Shown here one piece after another: positions 7,665-14,438 of a DNA stretch of 20,822 nt (positions are counted from its first letter, which is position 1; each line of letters opens with the position of its first letter). The stretch is taken from positions 1-20,822 of IMG/VR virus record IMGVR_UViG_3300033148_006201; one strand, written 5' to 3'. The position numbers and the translations under genes are program-made. A model generated the notes under the pieces. It had not been told where the DNA came from, ran no database searches, and saw nothing but the letters and a program-made list of their open reading frames with translations. The DNA comes from a virus.

Positions 7665-9061
7665 GGTTTTTCTCCTTTAAGGCTATAGAAGTAATCCAGA
7701 AGCGCCCGGTCTTTTTCAGGATCGTAGCGCTTCCAGGGTCGCTGCCAACCGCGCTCCTCGTACTGCTGGCCGAGGGCGCGCCATTTTCCAGTGGGGATTC
7801 GGTCGAGTAAGACAATCGGCAGGCCCGGATCGAGCCAGCCGCGCTTAAGCTCCGGGTGGGCCGCCTGGAACTCCTGAAAGCCATGGAAGATGTTCTTGGC
7901 GACCGGAAGGGAGGAGCTGAATGCGTTTCGCCGGAAGATTCCGATGCCGCCAATGTAGGGGCTCTCGCGGAAGGATCGCGGCTCGTATACGTTGGTAGAG
8001 TAGCCAATAAAAGGTTCAATACCTAACAGGTGGATATCCGGGTCTGATTCGAGAACCTCAAAGGCCCGTTCGAGCCACTGTGGGCACAGGTAGGTATCGT
8101 TGTCGATCTTTATAAGAAAGTCGGCGTCGGATTCCAGGGCGAAGGAACGGAGAGCTTCGATCGGGCCGCTTTGGGGTTCGATTCCACGAAGTTGGTAGGC
8201 CGGGATAAAGGTCGAGGCGATAATTCGGGCCTGCTCCATGATTTCGAGTGTTTTGGGCTCGGAGCCATCGTCGTGGAAATAGAGGGCTCCGACGCGGTCG
8301 AAGTTCGTATGGGCGAAGAGTGAAGCGAGCGAGGCCCGGGTGTATTCGGGCCGGTTGAAGGTGGGGAAGAGAATGTCCGTATCTCCCCTGCGTGGAAAAG
8401 GATCGGTGCGGCCCCACTTTTGCTGGAGGAGCGCGCGGTTCTCGCCGAGCCGCTTTTCAATGTCTGGCATCGAGCGGAAGGTAGAGGGGAGGAAACCATG
8501 CTCAAAGACACAGCGGGGCGTAACGGCCAGTTGGTATCCTGCAAGGCGGGCACGCCAACAGAAATCCGTGTCCTCGGAGCCGTAGCCCGGCCGGAAGCGT
8601 TCGTCGAGAAGGCCGATACGGTCGAGGTGGCGGATTGCCGTGGCTACGAAGGCGAGACGGTCACGGACATATCTGAGCGAAGGGCCGTCCCAGGGCTTCT
8701 GTAGAGGGTTCGAGACTGTACCGTCGATAGAGGCCGAGAGAACGGCGATGGAAGGATCTTCCGCAAGAGCCTCCTCGATGGCCCGGATTCCGTCCGAAGT
8801 CTGGAGGATTGCATCGTCGTTTAGAAGCAGAAAGGTCGTTTCGGTCGGGTGCGCTTTGATGCCGAGGTTAACGGCCTCGGCGTAGCAAAAGCCCTCGGTT
8901 GGTTGGTAGTCTAGAAATTCGAGGCCCGGGGTCGGTGGGCGCTCCGCAAGGCCATTGTCTATAATCGTAGTCTGCCGGAGGTACATCGAGTCCCGGGCCT
9001 CTATAGCCGAGAGGCAGGAGAAGAGATTTTTCGAGGTGCGAGATGGGATTATGATTCTCAT
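7661..9061 (-). CDS. Tandem-domain GT-A (GT2-like) glycosyltransferase (466 aa)
   Basis: Two glycosyltransferase domains in one chain. Domain 1 (about 1-215) begins MRIIIPSRTSKN, has the metal/nucleotide-binding NDD at 81-83 (LLLNDDAIL) and the acceptor-side GYGSEDTDFCWRARLAGY at 159-176. Domain 2 (about 226-466) begins DILFPTFNRPEYTRASL, with HDDGSE at 263-268 and KIDNDT at 318-323 as its DxD-type motif. It would transfer a sugar from a nucleotide-sugar donor to an unknown acceptor. The start at 9059-9061 is chosen because the family pattern begins there and it makes an ATGA overlap with the preceding gene. The open frame up to 9403 is Arg-rich shadow. Its setting among DNA genes, not tail or capsid genes, makes glycosylation of modified DNA bases a real option besides protein or cell-wall targets. 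Confidence 0.9.
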   Translation of the reverse strand: MRIIIPSRTSKNLFSCLSAIEARDSMYLRQTTIIDNGLAERPPTPGLEFLDYQPTEGFCYAEAVNLGIKAHPTETTFLLLNDDAILQTSDGIRAIEEALAEDPSIAVLSASIDGTVSNPLQKPWDGPSLRYVRDRLAFVATAIRHLDRIGLLDERFRPGYGSEDTDFCWRARLAGYQLAVTPRCVFEHGFLPSTFRSMPDIEKRLGENRALLQQKWGRTDPFPRRGDTDILFPTFNRPEYTRASLASLFAHTNFDRVGALYFHDDGSEPKTLEIMEQARIIASTFIPAYQLRGIEPQSGPIEALRSFALESDADFLIKIDNDTYLCPQWLERAFEVLESDPDIHLLGIEPFIGYSTNVYEPRSFRESPYIGGIGIFRRNAFSSSLPVAKNIFHGFQEFQAAHPELKRGWLDPGLPIVLLDRIPTGKWRALGQQYEERGWQRPWKRYDPEKDRALLDYFYSLKGEKP

Positions 9062-9516
9062 AGCGATACTATCGGATACTTCCAACGAAGTTTCTCTGTC
9101 ACGTCTGCGAGAGATAGGAACCTGTCGCAGATAGCTGTGCCAGGGAATACGAATGGGAATGTCTCTACGGCCGAAGGGCCTTCGTTCCAGAACTTTGAGA
9201 TCAGCTCTGCGTAGCTTCCTTCTTCTTCTGGAGAGCCGAGACCTAGAATACGCTTCGGTGCTGGAGCAAGGTTCATAGCTCGCCCTTCGTAGATCGCGTA
9301 GAATGGTCGTAGCGAGGTGCCGACTGCAAGGTCGCAGTAGAACTGCCAGGCCGCCCGGGCTTGGTTGAAGACAAAGAGCTTTCCGATCTTTGGCAGGCTC
9401 CACTTGCCGAGCTCGTAGCCCACGACCGCGGCTGGTTCGTGTACGGTTACTGACTTGGCCTGGTCATGGTCGAGGTAGACCACTTTCCAGGCTCTTTTCG
9501 TTTGGTCCCTTCTCAT
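9058..9516 (-). CDS. Unknown protein, third member of a tandem paralogous trio (152 aa)
   Basis: The 152-aa product shares the pattern of its two upstream neighbours: WKVVYLDHDQ at the start, then GKWSLPKIGKLFVFNQARAA (the trio's G.W..p..G.LfVF....A core). The rest has diverged, with APAPKRILGLGSPEEEG and a different C-terminus. No catalytic motif is evident. Start ATG at 9514-9516 has AAAAAGGAG upstream and sits in an ATGA overlap; the longer frame to 9573 is not needed. It overlaps the glycosyltransferase start by 4 bases. Possibly a small structural or binding domain; function unknown. Confidence 0.78.
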   Translation of the reverse strand: MRRDQTKRAWKVVYLDHDQAKSVTVHEPAAVVGYELGKWSLPKIGKLFVFNQARAAWQFYCDLAVGTSLRPFYAIYEGRAMNLAPAPKRILGLGSPEEEGSYAELISKFWNEGPSAVETFPFVFPGTAICDRFLSLADVTEKLRWKYPIVSL

Positions 9517-9896
9517 GGTGCGAGTCTCCTTTTTAGACGAACGAACTTGTAGGCCCGGGTTCCGGAAGGCCACTTAGTGGAATAAAAGCCGTTTACCTTT
9601 TTTGTTTGCCAGCACTGTCTAAGGTCCTCCATCCGTACCGTCCATGGCTTCTTTTCCGGTAGGCGAATGGGCCGATAGGCATCCGCGAGCCAGATTTCCC
9701 AATCTGGGTACTTGCCGCTCGCTTCTACGAACCTGAGAGCGCTTTGATAATCTTCGAAGACCAAGAGGCCACCGACCGGCGCCTTGGCCCACTTGTCGGT
9801 TCTGTACCAGGTGCACAGTTTATTATATGGAAAAACAAGGGCACTTTCAAGGGTGCCGAGGCTTGTTCGACGGACGACTTTGTAGACTTCAGTCAT
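9513..9896 (-). CDS. Unknown protein, second member of a tandem paralogous trio (127 aa)
   Basis: A 127-aa product, closest to the gene just upstream. Shared features are YKVV at 5-8, WAKAPVGGLLVFEDYQSALRFV, WEIWLADAYRPIRLPE, and a basic C-terminal tail AYKFVRLKRRL. The fold is probably a small mixed alpha/beta domain used by several phages (the K-x-x-LFVF...A..F pattern), with no known activity. ATG at 9894-9896 follows AAAGGAA and overlaps the previous stop (ATGA); its own stop overlaps the third paralogue in the same way. The trio probably arose by in-place duplication. Confidence 0.82.
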   Translation of the reverse strand: MTEVYKVVRRTSLGTLESALVFPYNKLCTWYRTDKWAKAPVGGLLVFEDYQSALRFVEASGKYPDWEIWLADAYRPIRLPEKKPWTVRMEDLRQCWQTKKVNGFYSTKWPSGTRAYKFVRLKRRLAP

Positions 9897-10306
9897 AGAA
9901 GTTTCCTTTCTAAACGAACGAACTTATAAGCCTTGGTACCAGGGGGCCAAGGGCCGCTGCGCAGCAACCAGGGGATCTTTCCATCTTGCCAGAATCTTCT
10001 TCTATTTTTACTTGAGGACATGAAAAGGCAGAGCCGCTCCTCTGGCAGGTCTACAGGTGAGCGGGCACTTGCAAGCCAAAGCTCCCAATAGCGCTTTCTG
10101 TCCAAAGGTAGGCCCTGTGGGTTGACGAAAGAAAGGGCGGTCTCTTTACTTTCAAATACTAGCAGGCCTCCTACAGGGGCCTTGGTCCATCTACCTGGTA
10201 TGTAGTGCACGCACGCTTGTGGACAGTCTATTACTGAGATGCTTAAAAGCCCCCATGACGGGTCGGTGTAGACGAGTTTATAGACTTCAGCTATTCTTTC
10301 TTCCAT
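9893..10306 (-). CDS. Unknown protein, first member of a tandem paralogous trio (137 aa)
   Basis: The 137-aa product has the same layout as the next gene: YKLVYTD near the start, GRWTKAPVGGLLVFESKETA in the middle, YWELWLASARSPVDLPEE, then TKAYKFVRLERKLL at the end. Several blocks are identical between the two (KAPVGGLLVFE; AYKFVRL), which shows recent duplication. ATG at 10304-10306 follows GGGAG by 7 bases and overlaps the Cys-rich gene upstream by 20 bases. No function can be assigned. Confidence 0.82.
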   Translation of the reverse strand: MEERIAEVYKLVYTDPSWGLLSISVIDCPQACVHYIPGRWTKAPVGGLLVFESKETALSFVNPQGLPLDRKRYWELWLASARSPVDLPEERLCLFMSSSKNRRRFWQDGKIPWLLRSGPWPPGTKAYKFVRLERKLL

Positions 10307-10685
10307 ACTTTCGCTCCCACGTTCGGAGGACCTGCCGAACTAGTCTTCGAATCGGCAGGGTATTCGTATCGGTACACTCGTCGATTGCGGAAAGGCAATT
10401 GGAGCCCGATACCTTTACAATGGGACACTCGGCGCAAGGGGGGTTGGGCCACCTGTCCTTGCGCTCGAAGTTCCGGCACAGGGGTGTGATAGGGTAAAAG
10501 AGTGCGAGCTTGTCCCCAGAGTCATCGTAAAGAGTCAAGGTCTGCCAGTTGAACTTTACCTTATGCTTCCGAAGCGCCCGTTGTGTGGTACCTTCCCACA
10601 TATGGAGTTCGGCCCGTAGGGCTCTGAGGGCGCTTAGCTTTTTAGGGCCTCTGAGGTATTCTCTTTCCCAAGTACTAACGCTCAT
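10287..10685 (-). CDS. Small protein with cysteine cluster (132 aa)
   Basis: The 132-aa product has a basic N-terminal half (about 1-60) and a cysteine-rich centre, LCRNFERKDRW then PPCAECPIVK and SGSNCLSAIDEC, which resembles the small metal-binding CxxCP(I/L) phage proteins of unknown role. A helical basic C-terminus follows (RRLVRQVLRTWERKYGRKN). ATG at 10683-10685 has GGAGG 9 bases upstream. It overlaps the preceding gene by 11 bases and the following gene by 20. A zinc-bound nucleic-acid-binding role is plausible but unproven. Confidence 0.75.
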   Translation of the reverse strand: MSVSTWEREYLRGPKKLSALRALRAELHMWEGTTQRALRKHKVKFNWQTLTLYDDSGDKLALFYPITPLCRNFERKDRWPNPPCAECPIVKVSGSNCLSAIDECTDTNTLPIRRLVRQVLRTWERKYGRKNS

Positions 10686-11004
10686 TTTCTACCGCCTCCA
10701 AGGCCGAAAGCAGGAGTTGGCTCTCGGCGTTTTGGTCTCTAGACCGGTATTCTACGAACCATGGGCCGGTAGGATCTTCGGTGTCCTTCGGCCCAATCCG
10801 GACCTCGACTACGTCTGCGAGCGCCGCTTGGTCCTTGAGGCCCTCGGCGCGAAGGGCCTGGCGAAAGCCGTAGAAGCGGGAACGGAGCTTGAAGGCCTCG
10901 GCCCTCGATGGGGCCGTGAGGCGGACGGAGCGGCCGCTTGCTCCTACGGTGTCGATTAGGCGATGGTAGGCTTGGGGATAGAGCGATAGGCGATAAGGTT
11001 TCAT
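10675..11004 (-). CDS. Unknown small basic protein (109 aa)
   Basis: A 109-aa product beginning MKPYRLSLYPQAYHR, basic in its first two thirds (SRAEAFKLRSRFYGFRQALRAEG) with an acidic C-terminal helix (LLLSALEAVENE). Possible alpha/beta fold; no known domain recognised. The ATG at 11002-11004 overlaps the preceding stop in an ATGA junction, and its own stop lies 11 bases inside the Cys-cluster gene. Only a weak GAGG site is present upstream, so translation is probably by coupling. Confidence 0.72.
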   Translation of the reverse strand: MKPYRLSLYPQAYHRLIDTVGASGRSVRLTAPSRAEAFKLRSRFYGFRQALRAEGLKDQAALADVVEVRIGPKDTEDPTGPWFVEYRSRDQNAESQLLLSALEAVENER

Positions 11005-11231
11005 TCTAGCACGGCCTCTTTTGGGAAAATTGGCGGCGTCTGGCTCAGAAGGGTTAGAGCATCGAGCAGGGCTTCCTCTGCGGTGCGGCGATAGATAAAG
11101 TAGTAGTGGTTCTTGGAAAAGAGCTTAGCACAGTAGCCATCGGAAGTCTTATCGAGCCAGACCGGGGCAATTCCATTTTGCGCTCCTACTTGCCTTACCC
11201 TATCAAGCAGACGCCGCTCTTCGTTTGTCAT
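11001..11231 (-). CDS. Unknown small protein (76 aa)
   Basis: I start at ATG 11229-11231 (MTNEERRLLDRV), which forms an ATGA overlap with the preceding gene; the frame is open to 11267 but that part is shadow. The 76-aa product has an N-terminal helix, then WLDKTSDGYCAKLFSKNHYYFIYRRTAEEALLDAL, a small strand-strand-helix pattern. No family recognised. It is coupled to the next gene by another ATGA. Confidence 0.7.
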   Translation of the reverse strand: MTNEERRLLDRVRQVGAQNGIAPVWLDKTSDGYCAKLFSKNHYYFIYRRTAEEALLDALTLLSQTPPIFPKEAVLE

Positions 11232-11527
11232 TCTTCTTCCTCTTCCAGCGACCAGAAACCGAAACACGCGCCGTCTCCGGGATGTACTCCAAAGTACATT
11301 CCTTCAGGGGCGTGCTCTTCGAGGAACCTAAAGAGCTCCTCGAAGTCGCTCTCTGCAAGCTCCGATTCGAAGTAACCTTCATCTTCGAAGCATTGCTCGA
11401 TTCCATCGAGCCACCGGGCGTGAGAACCTTCGGTATCCAGCTCCCGTGCCGCTAAGACAAAGGCCGGTAGGAGATCCTCGATTCGAAGAGTCCCTTCGCT
11501 GATAACGTCTCCCGCTTGATAGGGCAT
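11228..11527 (-). CDS. Unknown acidic protein (99 aa)
   Basis: Start ATG at 11525-11527 (MPYQAGDVISEG) lies behind a strong GGAGGAGG site, so the longer frame to 11563 is not used. The 99-aa product is acidic throughout and ends in a run of five Glu. Helical segments alternate with ARWLDGIEQCFEDEGYFESELA and a short beta part (GMYFGVHPGDGACFGFW). No domain recognised. The charge suggests a soluble, possibly protein-interacting or nucleic-acid-mimicking protein, which is speculation. Confidence 0.75.
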   Translation of the reverse strand: MPYQAGDVISEGTLRIEDLLPAFVLAARELDTEGSHARWLDGIEQCFEDEGYFESELAESDFEELFRFLEEHAPEGMYFGVHPGDGACFGFWSLEEEEE

Positions 11528-11528
11528 C

Positions 11529-11804
11529 TTAAACCTCCTCCGTTGCCGTGTTGATAGCATCAACGACCATTTGCTGGCAAGCGATCAGTCCAAAGGTCGT
11601 ATTTGGATCAATTCGGTAGCCTTGGTGGGAGGCCTGAAACTCCCATACCTTACAACCGTTGGCCGAGAGTGTCACCTTTTCACCGTCAGCCGTCTGGTTA
11701 ATAAACTTCGCAAGCGTGGCACTGAGAAGTTCCTCAAGCCCTGGAAATTGGGCGTTGGGCTCGATCGTAACTTCGTCTTGTGCGTTTTTGATGGAAAATT
11801 TCAT
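11529..11804 (-). CDS. Unknown protein, paralogue of the gene at 12382-12681 (91 aa)
   Basis: The start MKFSIKNAQ at 11802-11804 follows AAAGGAGA, so I do not use the longer frame. The C-terminal half, HQGYRIDPNTTFGLIACQQMVVDAI, matches the HKGYRIDPETKEGVEAIERLVKKA of the 99-aa protein two genes upstream, with a shared GYRIDP core. The two are likely products of a duplication with a different gene in between. Function unknown. Its ATG overlaps the 194-aa gene's stop (ATGA). Confidence 0.75.
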   Translation of the reverse strand: MKFSIKNAQDEVTIEPNAQFPGLEELLSATLAKFINQTADGEKVTLSANGCKVWEFQASHQGYRIDPNTTFGLIACQQMVVDAINTATEEV

Positions 11805-12385
11805 CCTTGTTCTCCTTTCTCTTCTCTCCAAAAGGTAAAGCCTGGGCTCTCTATGAGCAGATTCCAGAGAGTCTCGCTTACGGAGGCTTTGGGTTTAATT
11901 TTGGTTTCGGACGTTCGGGCCTCTTCTAGCAAGTTGAGCAAGTCACCGACTGAAGTCGACGGTCCAAGATTGCATGTGTAGTCTTCTAATGCTTTCTTCG
12001 TGGCGAAGAGGCACTCTTGGGCCTCGTGAAGCGTATCGACTCCTTTCTCTAGCCTTGCCAAACGCCGCGCTCCAACAACGCGCTGTTTGCTGTCGCGGAT
12101 GAGCTCGTCAGGCACAAGCAGATCGCGCCGTTCCGGGAGCGCTTCGGCGATGGTTCGACTTACGATATAAAAGGTGTTTGGTTTCGGTTTGGGAAGGCCC
12201 GTGATCTTTTCGGGCCTTGTAGAGACGAGGCGTATGGCCGCGCCTCGGATGGTAAGATAGCCTTCGTTCTCGGCTCGGAGTTCGATCCTGGCTACGGAGT
12301 TCGAAGGTGGAATAGAGAGGTGACCCTCGGGCGTAATGAGGGTCACCGTGTGGGGGGTTAGGTTTAGAACTTGGGGCTCGGTCAT
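11801..12385 (-). CDS. Conserved-type phage protein of unknown function (194 aa)
   Basis: The 194-aa product opens LNLTPHTVTLITPEG and IPPSNSVARIELRAE, with GLPKPKPNTFYIVSRTIAEALPERRDLLVPDELIRD in the middle (about residues 63-98). I recognise this as a widespread phage early-gene type without known function. The first half looks beta-rich; the last third is helical with SVGDLLNLLEEA. ATG at 12383-12385 overlaps the preceding stop (ATGA); its own stop overlaps the next gene's ATG. It lies between two paralogous small genes. Confidence 0.85.
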   Translation of the reverse strand: MTEPQVLNLTPHTVTLITPEGHLSIPPSNSVARIELRAENEGYLTIRGAAIRLVSTRPEKITGLPKPKPNTFYIVSRTIAEALPERRDLLVPDELIRDSKQRVVGARRLARLEKGVDTLHEAQECLFATKKALEDYTCNLGPSTSVGDLLNLLEEARTSETKIKPKASVSETLWNLLIESPGFTFWREEKGEQG

Positions 12386-12681
12386 GATTCTCCTTCCTCT
12401 CCTGAAGTCGCTTTCTTAACAAGCCTTTCGATTGCCTCAACCCCTTCTTTGGTTTCGGGATCAATACGGTAACCCTTGTGGGTTACTATAAACGTCTCGG
12501 AGGGCCAGCCTTTTTTCGATATGTTAAACGCCGCGTCTTCGGGTGCTTGCGTCGCAAGCCCTAAGAGTGCATGTGTAAGGATTCTAAGTGCTTCGTCCTC
12601 GGGTGCCCGGATAGAAAGGGTTTTGGTTTTGCTTTTCTCACCGGACCTCCAGTTGTCGATCACTCTAATCTGAAGTACCAT
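12382..12681 (-). CDS. Unknown protein, paralogue of the gene at 11529-11804 (99 aa)
   Basis: The 99-aa product, beginning MVLQIRVIDNWRSGEKSKTKT, is beta-then-helix in character. It shares the GYRIDP motif and the following helix with the 91-aa protein. ATG at 12679-12681 has GAGGAG just upstream, with very short spacing. No known domain. It probably folds as a small alpha/beta unit; role unknown. Confidence 0.75.
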   Translation of the reverse strand: MVLQIRVIDNWRSGEKSKTKTLSIRAPEDEALRILTHALLGLATQAPEDAAFNISKKGWPSETFIVTHKGYRIDPETKEGVEAIERLVKKATSGEEGES

Positions 12682-12687
12682 CTCTCC

Positions 12688-12900
12688 TCACCTTGCATAG
12701 AGCTCTTCGAGTTCCAGAGCCTCGCGGCACACTTTGCACGCGGTACATCTTGTAGGTGCCCAATTATTCTGAGGCGGTATGGGCGTGCCGCCCCGGTCCC
12801 TAGTCATTGCGTAAATCGGCTCTCCCTCTTCGTCGGTAGACTCCCACAACGTGCAAGGGATTCCGCGGACCAAAATGTGTTTAACTTGGAGTGGTGGCAT
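12688..12900 (-). CDS. Small protein with CxxCxxC cluster (70 aa)
   Basis: The 70-aa product starts MPPLQVKHILVRGIPCTLW and carries RCTACKVCREALELEELY near its C-terminus: three Cys spaced C-x2-C-x2-C, plus C16, so four possible metal ligands. ATG at 12898-12900 has AGAGGG upstream by 8 bases. It sits 6 bases before the next gene and 14 bases after the preceding one. A zinc-binding accessory protein is a guess. Confidence 0.7.
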   Translation of the reverse strand: MPPLQVKHILVRGIPCTLWESTDEEGEPIYAMTRDRGGTPIPPQNNWAPTRCTACKVCREALELEELYAR

Positions 12901-12914
12901 GCTCTTTTCCCTCT

Positions 12915-13442
12915 CTAGAATTGGGCCAGCAACTCAGCCAGTGTGGTATCATTGGCCGGTTTGGCCTCGGTGGGCTCGGCCGGTCGCCTCCGAAGCGCCC
13001 GCGCGGGTTTCTGTGCCTCCGCACGGGCCTTGGAAACCCATTCGGCGTCTTCAAATTCCTGGAGTGCTTTCTGGGCACTCATGAACCAGGTCCGGAGGCG
13101 CTCGCGCTCTGCGGGCGAGAGCTTCGGGGCGAGTAGCTTTACCGACCAGCGGGCGTTTGAATCGGCCCAGGCATGGTCGTGGAGGGAATCGGGCGAAAAT
13201 CCGAGATATCGGCCAGGAACGGCGTGTGCCGCAGCTTCGGCGATGTCTCGAAGCGCCGCGGGAGGGTTGTCTGGGTATTTTGCCCAGACCTTGATCTGCG
13301 TCAGAAGTGAGCGGGCCGTAGCTTCACGGGCGGCGCCGTGCGCCACGGCCTGTTGGAGCGCCCGCAGCGAGCGGTAAGCGGGTGCTTTGGCGGCCCGGGG
13401 CTTATACCACCGGTGGGCCGGGCCGGCAGAGGTTCGAGTCAT
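12915..13442 (-). CDS. Unknown Ala-rich protein (175 aa)
   Basis: Start ATG at 13440-13442 (MTRTSAGPAHRWYKP) overlaps the preceding stop as ATGA, with GGAGG 11 bases upstream; the longer frame to 13508 is not used. The product is Ala/Arg-rich and helical (LRALQQAVAHGAAREATARSLL; LSPAERERLRTWF). A Pro/Ala/Lys-rich linker (RRRPAEPTEAKPAND) leads to a short terminal helix (TLAELLAQF) of the kind that binds partner proteins. No catalytic motif; function unknown. Confidence 0.75.
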   Translation of the reverse strand: MTRTSAGPAHRWYKPRAAKAPAYRSLRALQQAVAHGAAREATARSLLTQIKVWAKYPDNPPAALRDIAEAAAHAVPGRYLGFSPDSLHDHAWADSNARWSVKLLAPKLSPAERERLRTWFMSAQKALQEFEDAEWVSKARAEAQKPARALRRRPAEPTEAKPANDTTLAELLAQF

Positions 13443-13651
13443 ATCCGGTCTTGCCTCCGAAGCCGTGTCACTATATGCGTGCACGGCTTGTACCCGCACA
13501 TGTCGCACGGGTTCTCAGAGTCGGTGGCGAAGAGACCCTCGCCTTCATCCTGTACTGCGGCCTTGTAAGCTGCCTCCAGAGAGCCGTACCGGCTCTCCGG
13601 ATACCGGCCAACTACATGACCGTCAGTGGCCGTTACGAATGTCACTGCCAT
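13439..13651 (-). CDS. Small protein, possible metal-binding (70 aa)
   Basis: The 70-aa product begins MAVTFVTATDGHVVGRYPES and ends with a Cys/His group, NPCDMCGYKPCTH, then a basic tail (RLRRQDRI). C-x2-C-x5-C followed by His is a plausible zinc site. ATG at 13649-13651 has AAAGGAGAAAAA upstream and overlaps the leader gene by 10 bases. It is the first gene of the operon with a strong ribosome site. Function unknown. Confidence 0.72.
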   Translation of the reverse strand: MAVTFVTATDGHVVGRYPESRYGSLEAAYKAAVQDEGEGLFATDSENPCDMCGYKPCTHIVTRLRRQDRI

Positions 13652-13797
13652 CTATTTTTCTCCTTTCTCTCGCGCGGCCGATATGGCCGTGGTTGGTAGG
13701 TTTTGGCCGTGAGACGCCGAACACCTTCGCCGAAGCGGCGCGCCCGGGCGAAGGCTTCGCGGCGCCTCCGTTCACGTTTGTCAATGGTCCCATCCAT
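13642..13797 (-). CDS. Leaderless first gene of the leftward operon: small basic protein (51 aa)
   Basis: The ATG at 13795-13797 lies 9 bases after the -10 box of a near-perfect promoter, so the transcript would start 0 to 3 bases before it, leaving no room for a ribosome site. The 51-aa product, starting MDGTIDKRERRRREAFARARRF, is extremely basic. It could be a nucleic-acid-binding protein or a leader peptide that tunes expression of the operon. The open frame continues upstream to 13848, but that start would precede the transcript. It overlaps the next gene by 10 bases. The matching layout at the opposite promoter supports translation from this ATG. Confidence 0.65.
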   Translation of the reverse strand: MDGTIDKRERRRREAFARARRFGEGVRRLTAKTYQPRPYRPRERKEKNRWQ

Positions 13798-13799
13798 TA

Positions 13800-13835
13800 T
13801 GGTTCTATTATACCACACCCTTAACCAAATGTCAA
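13800..13835 (-). promoter_or_regulatory. Strong sigma70-type promoter for the leftward operon
   Basis: Reading leftward: TTGACA at 13835-13830, 17-base spacer, TATAAT at 13812-13807; both hexamers are perfect consensus. The predicted start is near 13800, three bases before the ATG at 13797. It should drive the whole minus-strand block, since no other consensus promoter was noticed inside it. Confidence 0.9.
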
Positions 13836-13931
13836 TAGAAAAATGCATGGCTGGGGAAATTTTTTCGGCCCGCGGCCGGTGGAGGGTTTAGGATTTTAGG
13901 GCGCAATTGGTCATGATAACACCCCAACCGT

Positions 13932-13987
13932 CCAACTCTCGAATAGGGCGCGCTTTAGTTGGGAATAGAACGCGCGGTAAATACATT
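13932..13987 (-). repeat. Left outer arm of inverted duplication
   Basis: Read on the minus strand, this arm holds AATGTATTTACCGCGCG (13987-13971) followed by CCCTATTCGAGAGTTGG (13948-13932). The same two blocks, in the same order, occur on the + strand at 14551-14605. The intervening sequence is partly similar (about 12 mismatches and one gap over roughly 72 bases by eye). Confidence 0.85.
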
Positions 13988-14106
13988 AGATGATTCCACC
14001 ATGTGCACACCATCATTCCATCGGGAGGAATAAAGCCCTTTAATCTTACTCTCACACCATAATCCCATCGTGGTTCTATGCACCGAATGTTACCCTTCAA
14101 TACATT

Positions 14107-14158
14107 AGGTGAATATTACGGGTTAACGTTGTGGGTGCATCTTATGGGTGAACCTTGT
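14107..14158 (-). repeat. Left iteron array: four tandem 13-bp repeats
   Basis: Read on the minus strand, units end in TTCACCC-like sequence: ACAAGGTTCACCC (14158-14146), ATAAGATGCACCC (14145-14133), ACAACGTTAACCC (14132-14120), GTAATATTCACCT (14119-14107). Consensus roughly RYAAKRTTCACCC. It is preceded by TGCCGGACAT at 14174-14165, which is also mirrored on the right side. Confidence 0.85.
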
Positions 14159-14438
14159 GGGTCGATGTCCGGCAAGTGGGTTGAAGCCCGGGGGCGGCAT
14201 GTGTTTCGAGATAGAAGGGGGGATTTAATGGGAAATAAAAGGAGGGTTTATTATCTTAGGGCTTGGAGAGAAGGAGGGGTTTATTCCTATAAGGTTTTAA
14301 GAAAAAAAAAAAAAAAAATAATGAATAAATATGCACACCCTTGAATATATATACATATGCACCAAAAGCCTTTGACAGATTTCCCAAAAAATGGACATGA
14401 CACCCCGGGGTATTCACTCACCTGCCGGACATGGACCC

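Noticed and set aside
9062-9403. N-terminal extension of the glycosyltransferase frame
   Set aside because: Arg/Ser-rich shadow of the 152-aa gene; the glycosyltransferase pattern starts at the ATGA-coupled Met at 9061.
14302-14318. Poly-A as a terminator T-run for leftward transcription
   Set aside because: No GC-rich stem precedes it on the minus strand, and no transcript is predicted to enter it from the right.
14078-14344. 88-codon plus-strand frame
   Set aside because: It runs through the left iteron array and the poly-A core, ends in a Lys run encoded by the 17 A, and has no ribosome site.
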